Part shown: positions 45,416 through 55,351 of the stretch, in pieces
Position numbering within the stretch: the stretch's first letter is position 1
Layout: each line of letters opens with the position of its first letter
DNA from: Whalleya microplaca
Lineage: Eukaryota; Ascomycota; Sordariomycetes; Xylariales; Xylariaceae
Length of the DNA stretch: 64,000 bases
Reading direction: 5' to 3'
Assembly: GCA_022497155.1 (NCBI GenBank)
Contig: MU385727.1
Location: 682,001 to 746,000 of the forward strand
Notes under the pieces: model-generated
The model's database searches: none
The model's input: only the letters and a program-made list of their open reading frames with translations
What the model was told of the DNA's origin: nothing
Program-made: the position numbers and the translations under genes

Positions 45416-48400
45416 CTTGGCGGTAGAGGGTGTTTAGGAGTGCGATGGATGCGTCAATTGATCAATGATATTTTCCTTTGGCCAGCCAAATGAACGATTG
45501 CTTTAGGATGGGCTCGCTTCAATAGTATGCGGTCGAATGCTTCGGATACGTTGGGGGGAATAAACGTGTTACGTTGATGGACTGGGAAGAACGAAGGAAT
45601 CAAAGAAAAATGAACTTGGCCTGTGAATATGATGTGAGAGAAAAAACCGAGACAGATAGATAATGCACAAAGAAGAGAGATGAATTACTGGAGTTTGCCA
45701 ACACCAGCTGAAAAAGAGAGATATACTTCTCGTCTGATGTTTTGTCATCTGCCTACATGCTAATGAATACCTAAACTTGGAACTATTTTCAAACCACTTT
45801 TGCATCGACCGGGGGCTGGACTGGGCGTAAACGGTGGGCTGTGCAGGCCGTGTAGGCTGTGCAGCAGTTATGAAGAGGCCAAGATCTGCGACTACGGCTG
45901 AAGCTGAGTGGACGACAGAGCAGATGTTCCCGGGGCTCGTATTGTTGGATGAAACGCTGCCTACCATTACATCACTCTACCCTGACTTGTTAGGGACACC
46001 ATTCTTCAGAAACACGAAGCTCCCGACTTGGAATCTGTCAACCTGTTTGCCTGTTGTGCCATCGAGACATTACACATGCATTCGGTACGGTGTAGTTGGG
46101 ATTGTTTTAGGGTTCTTGGCCCTCAGTTTACGAGCTGATCGTTCTACGTCCACTGAGCCACCGGAAGTGATTGTGTGTGCGGTCTTTGAGCAGAATGTAC
46201 GAGTGCTGTCCACAAGCAATATACACAGTATAAAGGATGCACATGGTCGTTCGTATTGTTGATAGGAACATGTAGTGGACCTACATGTACGCAAGTAGGA
46301 ATAAGCCGACACTTCCACATATGCAGATACCTGCCCAGATGCCGACCGAGCACTCGGCCTTCTTACTTCGCTGCTCCGATCTGATCACGTGCCTCTAGAG
46401 TACATAAGTCATAGTCAGTCACGAGGTATGTATGTACCTGGGTATTGTTGGGATGGTCCGTGCCCTGGTATTAGATAAGATGATATCCAAGCTGCTGTTA
46501 GGCTAGACCACCACCCCTTTTGCTCTTCCTCACTCCCAATTTGCTATCCCCTCATGATAGGTCTCCATCCTCTGGTATAGCTTGCCTTGGCATGATTGTC
46601 TACGCCCTATCTTCTAATGTGTCCGTATTGGTCGTGATGGGTGATGGATAGGTATACGTTCATCGATTAGGTATGCCTAAAGGTCGCGCAAGCTGCAGTG
46701 ACTCAGTGAGTGCCACTCCGACTATTTGGCTTGTTGTTTGGGGTGTTCCAGGTGTAGGCGCTGTCAAAGCCGGCGCATATATCCGAAAACACCAATTAGT
46801 CATGTACTTAAGAACGGCTATGTTTGTCACTGACTGTAGAAAGGGGCAATTTGTCCGCGACTATTATGAGAAAGGCGATAAAAACTTAGCTAGACTTACA
46901 TTAAGTCGAATGGCCTTGTATTACAATGATTGTGTGTGTAATTGTCATTTGAGTGCTGCCGTTATTGCAGCTAGTATATCAAGCGCTGTAACTGTCTAAT
47001 AATAAATAATGATCCCCCAGTGTCTGAAGAGATCCTGTTTAAATACCTAGGTATAGAGGCTTCGTAACAGCTATTTACCTGAGCTCCATACTAGCAGGGG
47101 TGACTAACGACTACCCCTACCGTGGCATCTTGGGTACACGTATTTTGTTGGCGTTATCTAGTGTATAGGTGGTATTCCGAAGCGGAAGAGGCGTAGTTTG
47201 CCATTCCTCACCCCTTGCAGAGCAATAAAAGCTCTTGGACAACTATCCAGCTGACCTCCGTATGTTGGAGGGCAATATAACGATTACCCCTATTGTGACA
47301 TATTAAGATATCGTCAAGTCTGCTGCAACTCAACGAGACCCCTCGGTTCCTAGATATTCTTATCAGCAAGGGTAAGTACATATAGCTCTCGAGATGAAGT
47401 TCCGATTTATGATCGAGGCTTTTGTGGCCAAGGAGCCGCGTTTTACAATCATTACTCAAGCGAGACCAGACCCCATAGTTCAACCACAGAGCCTCGTCTC
47501 GAGCGAGTCACTTTCCGCACTCGGTAACCTAAGCTCTAGATCGGGCTTTTTGGGCATCATTTGGAACAGGAGACGACAAGACCATCTGTCACAGAGTTGT
47601 TACACGTTGTCGTGGCCATATCCTCCGTCGCCTAACGCAAATCCAGTGACCTCTTCGTGATTGTGTAGCAGAAAGATGATTGAAAGGAAGGCAAAGCCTA
47701 TAGACTTCTGTGGGTGAATCGTCTCCTCTGATAGACACATCCGTTTACACTAGGAAGTCCAAGTATTTGCAAGAATGTGTCACATTGGCCGAGACGAAGC
47801 AAGGCGAATAGGGGCCTAAATGATTATCATGTCAATCTCGAAGAAGTTGACCACTTATGCAGCCCTGGAAACCTTATCCCTCTGGCTGGAAAGCATCTCT
47901 TGCAGTCTACGGTAGTGTAAAGCGTGCTAAAACATTAGGAAATATAGCATGCACTTAGGGGAAAATACCGTTCATAGTCTTCCCAGAACGGTGCATGTAT
48001 GATAAGCAGTGTATGTAGAGTCAATGAACTGCACTCACATACCCTTAGCACAGGATAGTAGATAATACAAATGCTACTCCGTACAAAAGTTCCACTGGCC
48101 AGTGTAACAAATCATAGATGAAAGGATGAACTGCGTATATGATAATAATATTGACTCTTAGAAAACGTCATCTCTATCATGTCGGCCTCTCATGTGTGTG
48201 ATTGGTTTCAACTTAACAAAACCAACCCATATGTATGACATCGTAGGCTGCTGGCGCATACCTGAATGCTCCCTCTCCACTATGTCATTTAGATGAACTT
48301 GTAAGGTATATAATAAAACAAAGGCAGCTGGTTCGGTAGTTTAAATACCTAAAACGAACAGGGCAGTCTTTGTATACGGTTCTTTCGAATCTATTCCCAT

Positions 48401-48418
48401 CAACACGGCATCCAGCAT
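45416..48418. other. Long gene-poor region
   Basis: 3 kb. CFEM promoter at left. A copy of the dispersed repeat lies at about 46880-47130. Open frames at 45834-46262, 46673-46999 and 47394-47660 lack motifs and are not annotated. Confidence 0.45.
46880..47130 (+). repeat. Dispersed repeat family, copy 2
   Basis: Ordered blocks: TTACATTAAG, GTGTGTAATTGTCATTTGAG + TGCTGCCG, GAGATCCTGTTTAAATA, CTATTTACCTGAGCTCCATA and GACTACCCCTACCGTG. The same blocks recur in reverse orientation at 49635-49870. Confidence 0.55.
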
Positions 48419-48813
48419 CTACTGGCAGTCGACGATGCCCTTTACTATGAATTCATATGCATAGCACATATGGTCGTCTCCTCCACATGCCCATCCCTCA
48501 GAATTGCGACCGCAACATAGATTGCTGCCGTCCTTAAAGTGGCAGATGCCATTTCCACCACATGTATCAGTTGACGTCAGAGAGCATACCTATAACACCA
48601 GTATCTTAGTATATAGTTTGCGTGAGTCCGTAAGTCTTTCAGTGGGAACATATAAGGGAGGACAGACTCTGCTCCTTGATATATACTAGATATATGATGA
48701 GATGAAATACTTACTCCTCGGCGGTCACGTGGAAGTAGAGGCGACGATAAAACGCCAGGCAAAACCATGCCTATGGCCATAAGAACAGTTGTAGTAGTAG
48801 ACTTGCAGTACAT
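48419..48813 (-). CDS. Small cysteine-rich secreted protein (effector-like candidate)
   Basis: Exons 48715-48813 and 48419-48589, split by a 125-bp intron (GTAAGT...TTATAG, phase 0), give 89 aa. Residues 1-24 form a signal peptide (core TTTTVLMAIGMVLPGVLSS). A dibasic RDRR at 29-32 looks like a Kex2 processing site, leaving a mature peptide of about 57 aa with eight cysteines (35, 43, 49, 58, 59, 68, 75, 88), enough for four disulphides. No family was recognised. Size, secretion, Cys content and a gene-poor, repeat-bearing location resemble effector or antimicrobial-type proteins, but nothing shows a function. Confidence 0.75.
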
Positions 48814-50260
48814 ATTGGCGGGAGATGTTATAGAATCTGAAGGGTTGAAAATAGTTGGGATGATGGATATCGAGGAATTGATAGTAGCTGTGTTGTTCTT
48901 GTTGTTCTTGTCGTCGTCTTTATTGTTGCATTGAAATTAAAGTGGCAAAAAGAAGATATTTATGTTCGTCGTAGTCAGCTTACTTTCAAACTTTAACAGA
49001 AAAAGGGTTTCACTACTCGCGTTAGTCGCTTTGGTCCACGGCAAAGACTACAGAGACTACCGACTACATCGATCTGGGGTGACACTCTGGTGTCGGCAGT
49101 GAAGGGGGGCCAATATGACGATGAGATTCGTCCTGATCCTCGAATTTCCGTAGCATAAGTATCACCATCGTCTGAATGTCCATAGCGATGACAATAATCA
49201 TTAAGAATAGCTGCTACGACGCCAAAGGATTCAAGCTATGTTTTCTATCGAAAACGGAGCTGCTCAGGCTAGAGCTAGTATTTCAGCCTTTTGAAGATCC
49301 CCTTGTCTGAGATATATAGTCGACTAACCATTAAACCGTTGCGCCGTGTACAACACCATGCCCTATGAACGCAACGACCGTGCAAGATTCATAGAATGTT
49401 GCAACCCCAGAGTTTTAGTCTGTAGAAGCATCCCAGCACATGGAATGGTGACAACTAGGTCGCATATTTAAACGGGCAAACCGTCTGTGCGCTGAAGGCG
49501 CATTACTTGTCCCAGGTGACTCAGTCAGAGTTTAGTAGATGTCAGATCAGAAGAACTACAGTTAGACAGATAGGGCGCTTTTATAAAACGAGACTTCAGG
49601 CTATATAGATCACGCTGAGTCTTGAATATAATTTCTTTATATACATTCACTGTTACGATAGGGGGGGAATTGTTACTTACCCCTATTAATATGGAGCTCG
49701 CGTAAATAGCCGTCCCCAGTGCTCTATATTTAAATAAGATCTCCTTATATATTGGGAAAAGATCACTTAGACATGGACAATACTTGATTGACTAGTCATA
49801 GTCGCGGCAGAATTCAAATGACAATTACACATATAAGAACTGTGATACTTACATTAAGACAAATATGCAAGGTAAAGACCCTTAGCCTATCAGTGAGCGG
49901 CCAATCCTAAGCTATCCATATTCGAGGAAATGACTGTATTTATAACAAACAGTGGAAGTTTTATGCTTCTAGCTGCTTTTAGCTGTATGAAATAACACTA
50001 GCGTTGTGCGTGCCTCTTGCGACTGACGACCAAAGCCTACTAGATATAAGCAGGGTTAAAAGACAACTTTCCAAGAACTAGGCTTGGAATCTCCCACGTT
50101 TCGACACACCCTGGCACCCTATAGGCCGTTGCCAACACCAGTGCAAGCATCAGTTGAATAACTGCTTCAACCCTTGAAACCCTATCCACCACAATCCCAC
50201 TTCAATAAATGCACCCCGTAGTTGAGTTTGAGCTCATCAACCTCGAAATAGTCTCCTCCA
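48814..50260. other. Intergenic region with inverted dispersed-repeat copy
   Basis: 1.4 kb without a supported gene. Promoter of the cysteine-rich protein at left; repeat copy at 49635-49870. Confidence 0.5.
49635..49870 (-). repeat. Dispersed repeat family, copy 3 (inverted)
   Basis: Its reverse complement carries TTAATGTAAG, ATGTGTAATTGTCATTTGAA, GAGATCTTATTTAAATATAG, CTATTTACGCGAGCTCCATA and CCCCCCTATCGTAAC, in the same order as the copy at 46880-47130, with many transition differences. Confidence 0.55.
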
Positions 50261-51269
50261 TCATGGTGTGAAAGCCTTGATGACGGCCACAGAACTACAT
50301 ATCCAGGCGGCCAGATCAACACTGAACGTTCGGTAATCATGGATACGCAGCCACTCGTCAAGGACTTGGACGTTCTTCTCCTTCGCGTCCGCATGCAGCG
50401 TATCGATGGACGGCTTGATCCAGGGGTAGAAGAGCATATGCCCCGCCGCGAAAGCCGCACCCGCAGAATACCAGCTGTACGAGCCACGCTCGATGAGCAG
50501 GGAAGCGCCCGCGGATCGGAGGCTCGCAATGGTTGAGAAGACCGTTAACCCGAGCAGAGCCACGACGCGAGGGGCGCCGCGACGGCAGCGCTTCCATCAA
50601 GTCAATTCAAGTCAAGTAAACCACTTTATTTGACTTGAATCAAGTCAAATCAACTAATTGAACTTTCGAGTTGACTTGAGGCTATTTGCAACTTGACTTG
50701 ATTAGTAATACACTAAATTACGAATTTTACTCTTGAACCCCTGAATCACGGAGGTCAGTTTATCCGAAGGAAAAATTCTTTCCAGGAGATGACCTGACAG
50801 CAAAATTATTATACAAAAGTCACGGACGTAATAGTAGTCAACTCTTAACAAAGATAATCAGGTGCCTGATAATATTAACTAACAACGCCAAAAGATCTCA
50901 CGATATGTGGCTTATACTGTGGCTTATGCTATGGCTTATATAACTAACAAAATAATTGACTAGTATCAAGTGAATCAAGTCAAAAATAAACTTCTAATTG
51001 ATTTGATCAATTATCGGAAAAAAACAATTGTATCAAGTCAAATCAAGTCAAATCAAGTCAAGTCAAGTAATTAGTTGATTTGATGGAAGCGCTGCGCGAC
51101 GGAACATGGTGCGGAAATACGACGATATGAACGGCGTAGTATGCACATGGTTCTGAGGCTCGACGAAGATGGACAGGAAGAGCCGCTGGTCTAACGAGAA
51201 CCAGAGCGAGCAACTTGTCGTCGCGATAGGGAGAAGCCGCAGTAAGGTGAGAAGTTCTGGCGGTGCCAT
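50261..51269 (-). pseudogene. DUF1772-like small membrane protein gene interrupted by a MITE
   Basis: The 5' part (51103-51269, start MAPPELLTLLRLLPI) and the 3' part (50261-50585, from GAPRVVALLGLTVFSTIASL to SSVAVIKAFTP) are separated by a 509-bp element plus its 8-bp duplication. Omitting the element and one duplication leaves 167 + 325 = 492 nt, a continuous 163-codon frame, the size of fungal DUF1772-type integral membrane proteins, which have several hydrophobic helices. As it stands, the frame stops inside the element at 51063, so the product is truncated unless the insert is removed from the RNA. Intact relatives often accompany secondary-metabolite enzymes; here the role is unknown. 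Confidence 0.85.
50586..51094. mobile_element. hAT-like MITE, 509 bp, inserted in a coding region
   Basis: Perfect 15-bp TIRs (CAGCGCTTCCATCAA) are flanked by perfect 8-bp duplications CGCGACGG (50578-50585 and 51095-51102). Both ends are packed with CAAGTCAA/TTGACTTG units in both orientations, as subterminal transposase-binding repeats would be. The interior is A+T-rich and non-coding. The perfect TIRs and duplications suggest recent insertion. Confidence 0.93.
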
Positions 51270-52635
51270 GACTGATTGGTGCGATAATTTAATACCTAGG
51301 TAGTGGATGGTAATTAGTGGGAGTCCGGTTGAACGTAAAGAGCGAGAGCATGAAAGTCTGAATGTGAAATATGAGAATGCAGATGCGGACAACACTTCAG
51401 CAATAGACATGTAGTCGCCGGTTCTTCTCTCTGTTGGTGAAGCGTGCATCCACTAAAGTTCTATTAATAGAAACGTCATCCCTTTCGACAGGCGACCTGC
51501 TTTCTGTGCCGCAATTATGAGTCGATGAGAAATCCAGTAACCTCTGTTGGAGTGGTCCGTGCCCCTGGCACCACCCTTCATGCGATATAACCTTTTCCTC
51601 TCCCTTACTCCTAATCCAATCCAATACCTTTGTTGGAATAGGGGTGCCTAGTAATCCAGGTGGCTATATACCTGTGATAGGGGCTCCGCCCTTGAGGACT
51701 GTAGTGATGATACATCCATAATAATATCTGATATGATATTCATCACTTGCGTCGACTTTAACACCCTTTTCCGTTAGAAGCTGACTAAGCAACCTCACGC
51801 GTACTTTCAACAGGCCTTTGAGCGCTGCGATGTATTGGTTGGCAGCCTCAAGGCTGCCTACAGTGAAATGAAACTGCATGATACTGAGCTCCGCGTCCTT
51901 TTACCGTGTATTGGTCCTTGGGGTAGTTCCTCGTAGTAGGTAGGGTAGGGCGAGGTCACCAACCAGAACAAACTAGGGTACCACTTAACGCGAGTGTCAG
52001 TATTATCCGACTAAAGAATAGCTAGTCATTGAACTATAGGACTGGAAAGAGTATACAAGTGCTGTCGGCGTCCATTGGTCAGCGTCATGAGCTACAGGTA
52101 GTTAATGAAACGAGTTAGGTTCGATTCCCGACAGCGCTATATGGTTATTCGCTTTTTAGCTCATCTTCATGGAGACAGGGACTTCGCACTTCACTCAGTG
52201 TGTCGAGGGACTAGCAAAATATTTCCCTCATAATCATGGTCTTTGCCCAAGTTCAAAGTTGGCTTACCACAGCATAAACGCCAAAACGATGCATTTCAAT
52301 GTACGGTCGTACCTCCATAATGAACAACGATGCAGGGCAATCCCACCCCTTACTCCCGACCGTCTACACAGCCTTGGTCGCTATCCTTCACCATTTAAAA
52401 CATCAGCACAAGCCCAATTCATCCCTCTTGGCCCCGAACCATCAGACATAGTATGACTTATTGCCGTGTGAAAAGAGCTAATTAATGGAACAAAAGAGAT
52501 CATGGAATGAACGCTGGTCACGTTGACGATATCGAAACAAGCCGCAAAGTCCATGATTCGATAGAGATCTGTGGCATGCCTGCTACCTAATCTTGAGGGT
52601 TTCCAGGGTCCAATAGCAATACGTCGAATTCAGCA
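51270..52635. other. Intergenic region with a tRNA-like sequence
   Basis: 1.4 kb. No protein gene supported. Contains the tRNA-like segment at 52058-52138. Confidence 0.45.
52058..52138 (+). other. tRNA-like sequence (possible tRNA pseudogene or tRNA-derived repeat)
   Basis: Possible acceptor AGTGCTG/CAGCGCT (7 bp, one G-U), D-stem GGCG/CGTC enclosing TCCATTGGTCAG, and T-loop TTCGATT with a mostly paired stem. The anticodon region is about five bases too long and no credible anticodon arm forms. It could be a decayed tRNA, a mitochondrial tRNA fragment or a SINE head. Confidence 0.35.
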
Positions 52636-53186
52636 TCATAAATTGGCAGACGACTCTCTCTTTTGGACTGCTCTCTCCCAAACAAGTGTTGCCCTGGTTT
52701 TCATTCCATTCTGCAACCCGTTAAAAACTTGTCAAAGCAGGTGGATAAGATACAACTTACCGGCAACGCGAATTCTTGAACAGGTTGGAGAGTAAGCAGG
52801 GTCTGATCGCCGTTCTTCGTGACCTGCCATTTTCTGACCTGCCGGCCACCGATCCAGCTTGGGTCCAGTGCAACCTCTACCTGCGTCGCTAATAGGGCCT
52901 CGTTATTCTCTGTATAGGTCTTATATGGACCACAGTAGGCCGTAAAGGTTCTGGCGACGTTTGCGATCGTTTCATCCGATGCTGTGACCCAGGTTGCGTC
53001 TAGCTTCTCCGTACTCTCACGGGAAGTTAACATGCAATTCATATAGCCATCGGTCCCAAAGGTTATCTTGCCCAATACATCTTTGCCGAGCGGCTGGAAG
53101 ATGGATCCAGCATTTGGATTGGCGACAGCATATAGATCAAACGACAACAGGGACCAGACACCGATAACCTGTGAATCAGAGTCCAT
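52636..53186 (-). CDS. Lipocalin-like domain protein
   Basis: Exons 52761-53186 and 52636-52710 (50-bp intron) give 166 aa. The lipocalin-like fold of fungal biosynthetic clusters is recognised by VIGVWSLLSFDLY at the start, GKITFGTDGYMNCMLTS, FTAYCGPYKTYTENN, the central VEVALDPSWIGGRQVRKW strand and a final LVWER after exon joining. No signal peptide, so cytosolic. Such proteins bind small hydrophobic molecules or assist cyclisation; the ligand here is unknown. It is divergent to the NmrA-like gene across 541 bp. Confidence 0.85.
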
Positions 53187-53727
53187 CGTGTCAAGATGTT
53201 ATAACGTGGATATAGACGACTTAAGCAAACGGTGAGCGAGGAAGTATTCAACAGCTGAATCCTGATCCTTCAAAGTCTGGGGCCCTCGGAGATCCCTTAT
53301 AAACTCCCTTTTCCCCTCACGTTGTACTGTCTCAGCGATATCGCAGTGTGGCTTAAACGCTTGCATGAGATCAATTCTAAGTTATTTCTTATAGCGGTGA
53401 CTACGAGGTAGGTTCTCATTCGAATCAACAATAATAACCACAAATGCTCAGCGCCTACCTAGGTAGTCGGCAGTCGGCAGTCGGCAATTCTAGGTGCCCA
53501 TATCATTGCCGGGTCGTTGCTAGTGTCCATCTTCGATCCGCTCCACTCCCGCCGGTCGAATAGATACACCGGTCGAGGCGTTTCAACTACATGGTGGCTA
53601 GGTATTCATGTGACGTCAGGTGTTCCAAGGTGCACCGGGTGCCGTTTATTTAATAGGCTTGGGGGTAGCGATCAGATATGTTCACTACTGGCGCTACACG
53701 CTAGATCCTTTGATATCATTGTTCAAA
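53187..53727. promoter_or_regulatory. Shared divergent promoter with 7-bp tandem repeat
   Basis: 541 bp between the divergent lipocalin-like and NmrA-like genes. It contains AGTCGGC three times in tandem (about 53465-53485), beside CGGCAATTCTAGGTGCCC. Related CGGCAGTCGGCAGTGAG sequence occurs near 57720 at the regulator gene. CGG half-sites suit Zn2Cys6 binding, but this is inference. Confidence 0.45.
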
Positions 53728-54814
53728 ATGTCGAAGCTCATTGTTATTATTGGAGCAACCGGCGGCCAGGGAGGCTCCGTGGCCCAGGAATTCCTAGCCG
53801 ACCCCCAATTCAAAGTCCGCGGCGTCACTCGCAACAGCAGCGGCGAGCGAGCCGTGGAATTGGCGAAGAAGGGTGTCGAGATGGTAGAGGCAGATATTGG
53901 CGATGAAGCCTCGCTCGAGCGAGCATTTTCCGGGGCTCATGTCATTTTCGCAGTGACAGACTACTATGAGACTTTCTTCAAATCCGGAAAAGATGCTGCA
54001 ATGGCCAAGGAAACCGAGATGGGTTGTAACTTGGCTAGAGCCGCCGCCAGGATTCCGACGTTGAAGCAGTACATCTGGAGTACTCTTCCACATACGAGCA
54101 AGTTGTCCGGAGGTGAAGCGATAGTCCCCCATTTCGAGGGCAAAGCCAAGGTCGATGAGTATATACGTCAAGAGCTCCCAGCTCTCTTCGAGAAAACAAC
54201 TTTCTGCATCTTCGCCATCTTCGCCAACAATATGGTCACCTATCCTATTTTCCGGCCACTTTGGATTGTAAGTATAAAGGCTAGATTTTTAAGTTGTTCT
54301 CTCTGAAAGCTGTGACATTTCTAATGTTTCGTTATAGGAAGCGGCGCAGAAGTATATTCAAATATGGCCTGCTCCTCCAAATGCCCCCTACGCTTCTCTT
54401 GGAGACCACACAAAAAATACCGGAGTATTCGTGCACGCTATCGCAACAAGTCCTCAGCAAGAGGTTGGAACGTACCTTCGATGCGCGGTGGATGATCTCA
54501 CGTTGGAGTCTGCGCTTGCAATTTGGGGCAAGGCAAGTGGACTGACCCCGAACCCGGCTTCTACGGTGGTCATTAGCGTCTCTATAGAGCAGTATGTTAC
54601 TCTGTGGGGTGAAATGGGACAGGAACAAGCAAGCCAGTGGATCTTCTTCAAACACCTGGCCGAGGCGGGGATCACAACACTCCCAACCTTGAAGGAGGGG
54701 TTAGACCTTCTTGACGATGCCCACAGATCGAAGTTGGTGAGCACGGAGGAGTCTTGGAAGGGCATGGATTGGAGCAGCCATAGAGTCGCGTCGTCCAAAA
54801 CTTCTCATATCTGA
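53728..54814 (+). CDS. NmrA-like NAD(P)-binding protein
   Basis: Exons 53728-54267 and 54338-54814 give 338 aa. N-terminal Rossmann motif GATGGQGGSVA at residues 9-19, then VRGVTRNSSGERAVEL and VEADIGDEASLERAFSGAHVIFAVTDYY, all typical of the NmrA/HSCARG subgroup of atypical short-chain dehydrogenases. The catalytic Tyr-Lys pair is not in the classical place, so a redox-sensing or regulatory role is as likely as catalysis. Cytosolic. It lies between the lipocalin-like and Baeyer-Villiger genes and may belong to the same pathway. Confidence 0.9.
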
Positions 54815-55351
54815 GGTTATCTGGACCTAGCCGCTTTGATCATGTACAAGAGTTCATGGCGTATTTTGCAGTCGTCATTCAGAGTAGCGGTATTATTCTA
54901 CACAAGTTTCAAGGCCTTTTAAGATATATCAGAGTGAGATACGCTGTTCGTCTACCTATATGTTGTCAGCTATGGTACTGAGTGGTGCAATTTCTAGTAG
55001 GTCTCGCACTGTTAGCTCAATTATACGTACTTGAACTTCCCACAAGATCACTTGGACCTGATACATATGTGATACAACTAATGATTGCTCTTCTATTTCA
55101 ACATAGTGCACATGAAGCATCGACTTTGGCAGACCCTATCCCTTTATCTAGACGTCAACAATCATTCAAGACTACGTGTGCCAGTATTTCGTCTTCATGT
55201 TATGAGAGGAAAAGGTATGATCATAGGGGAGTAATAAGTATGCGAAAGAAACGTAGAATTACATTTTTCGGCAATCTAGAGCTATCATGAGACCAGTGGT
55301 GCGCTACCTATACAAATAATTCCATTCTGTTATGATCGCAACAGTAAGACA
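54815..55351. other. Convergent intergenic region
   Basis: 537 bp between the 3' ends of the NmrA-like and Baeyer-Villiger genes. It should hold both terminators; nothing else seen. Confidence 0.5.

Noticed and set aside
46673..46999. 108-codon plus-strand frame
   Set aside because: Begins with ATG but overlaps the dispersed repeat family, has no recognisable domain and no splice extension; probably repeat-derived.
50586..51094. Possible long intron in the DUF1772-like gene
   Set aside because: Perfect TIRs and 8-bp duplications identify a transposon, and removal with one duplication, not GT-AG splicing, restores the frame.
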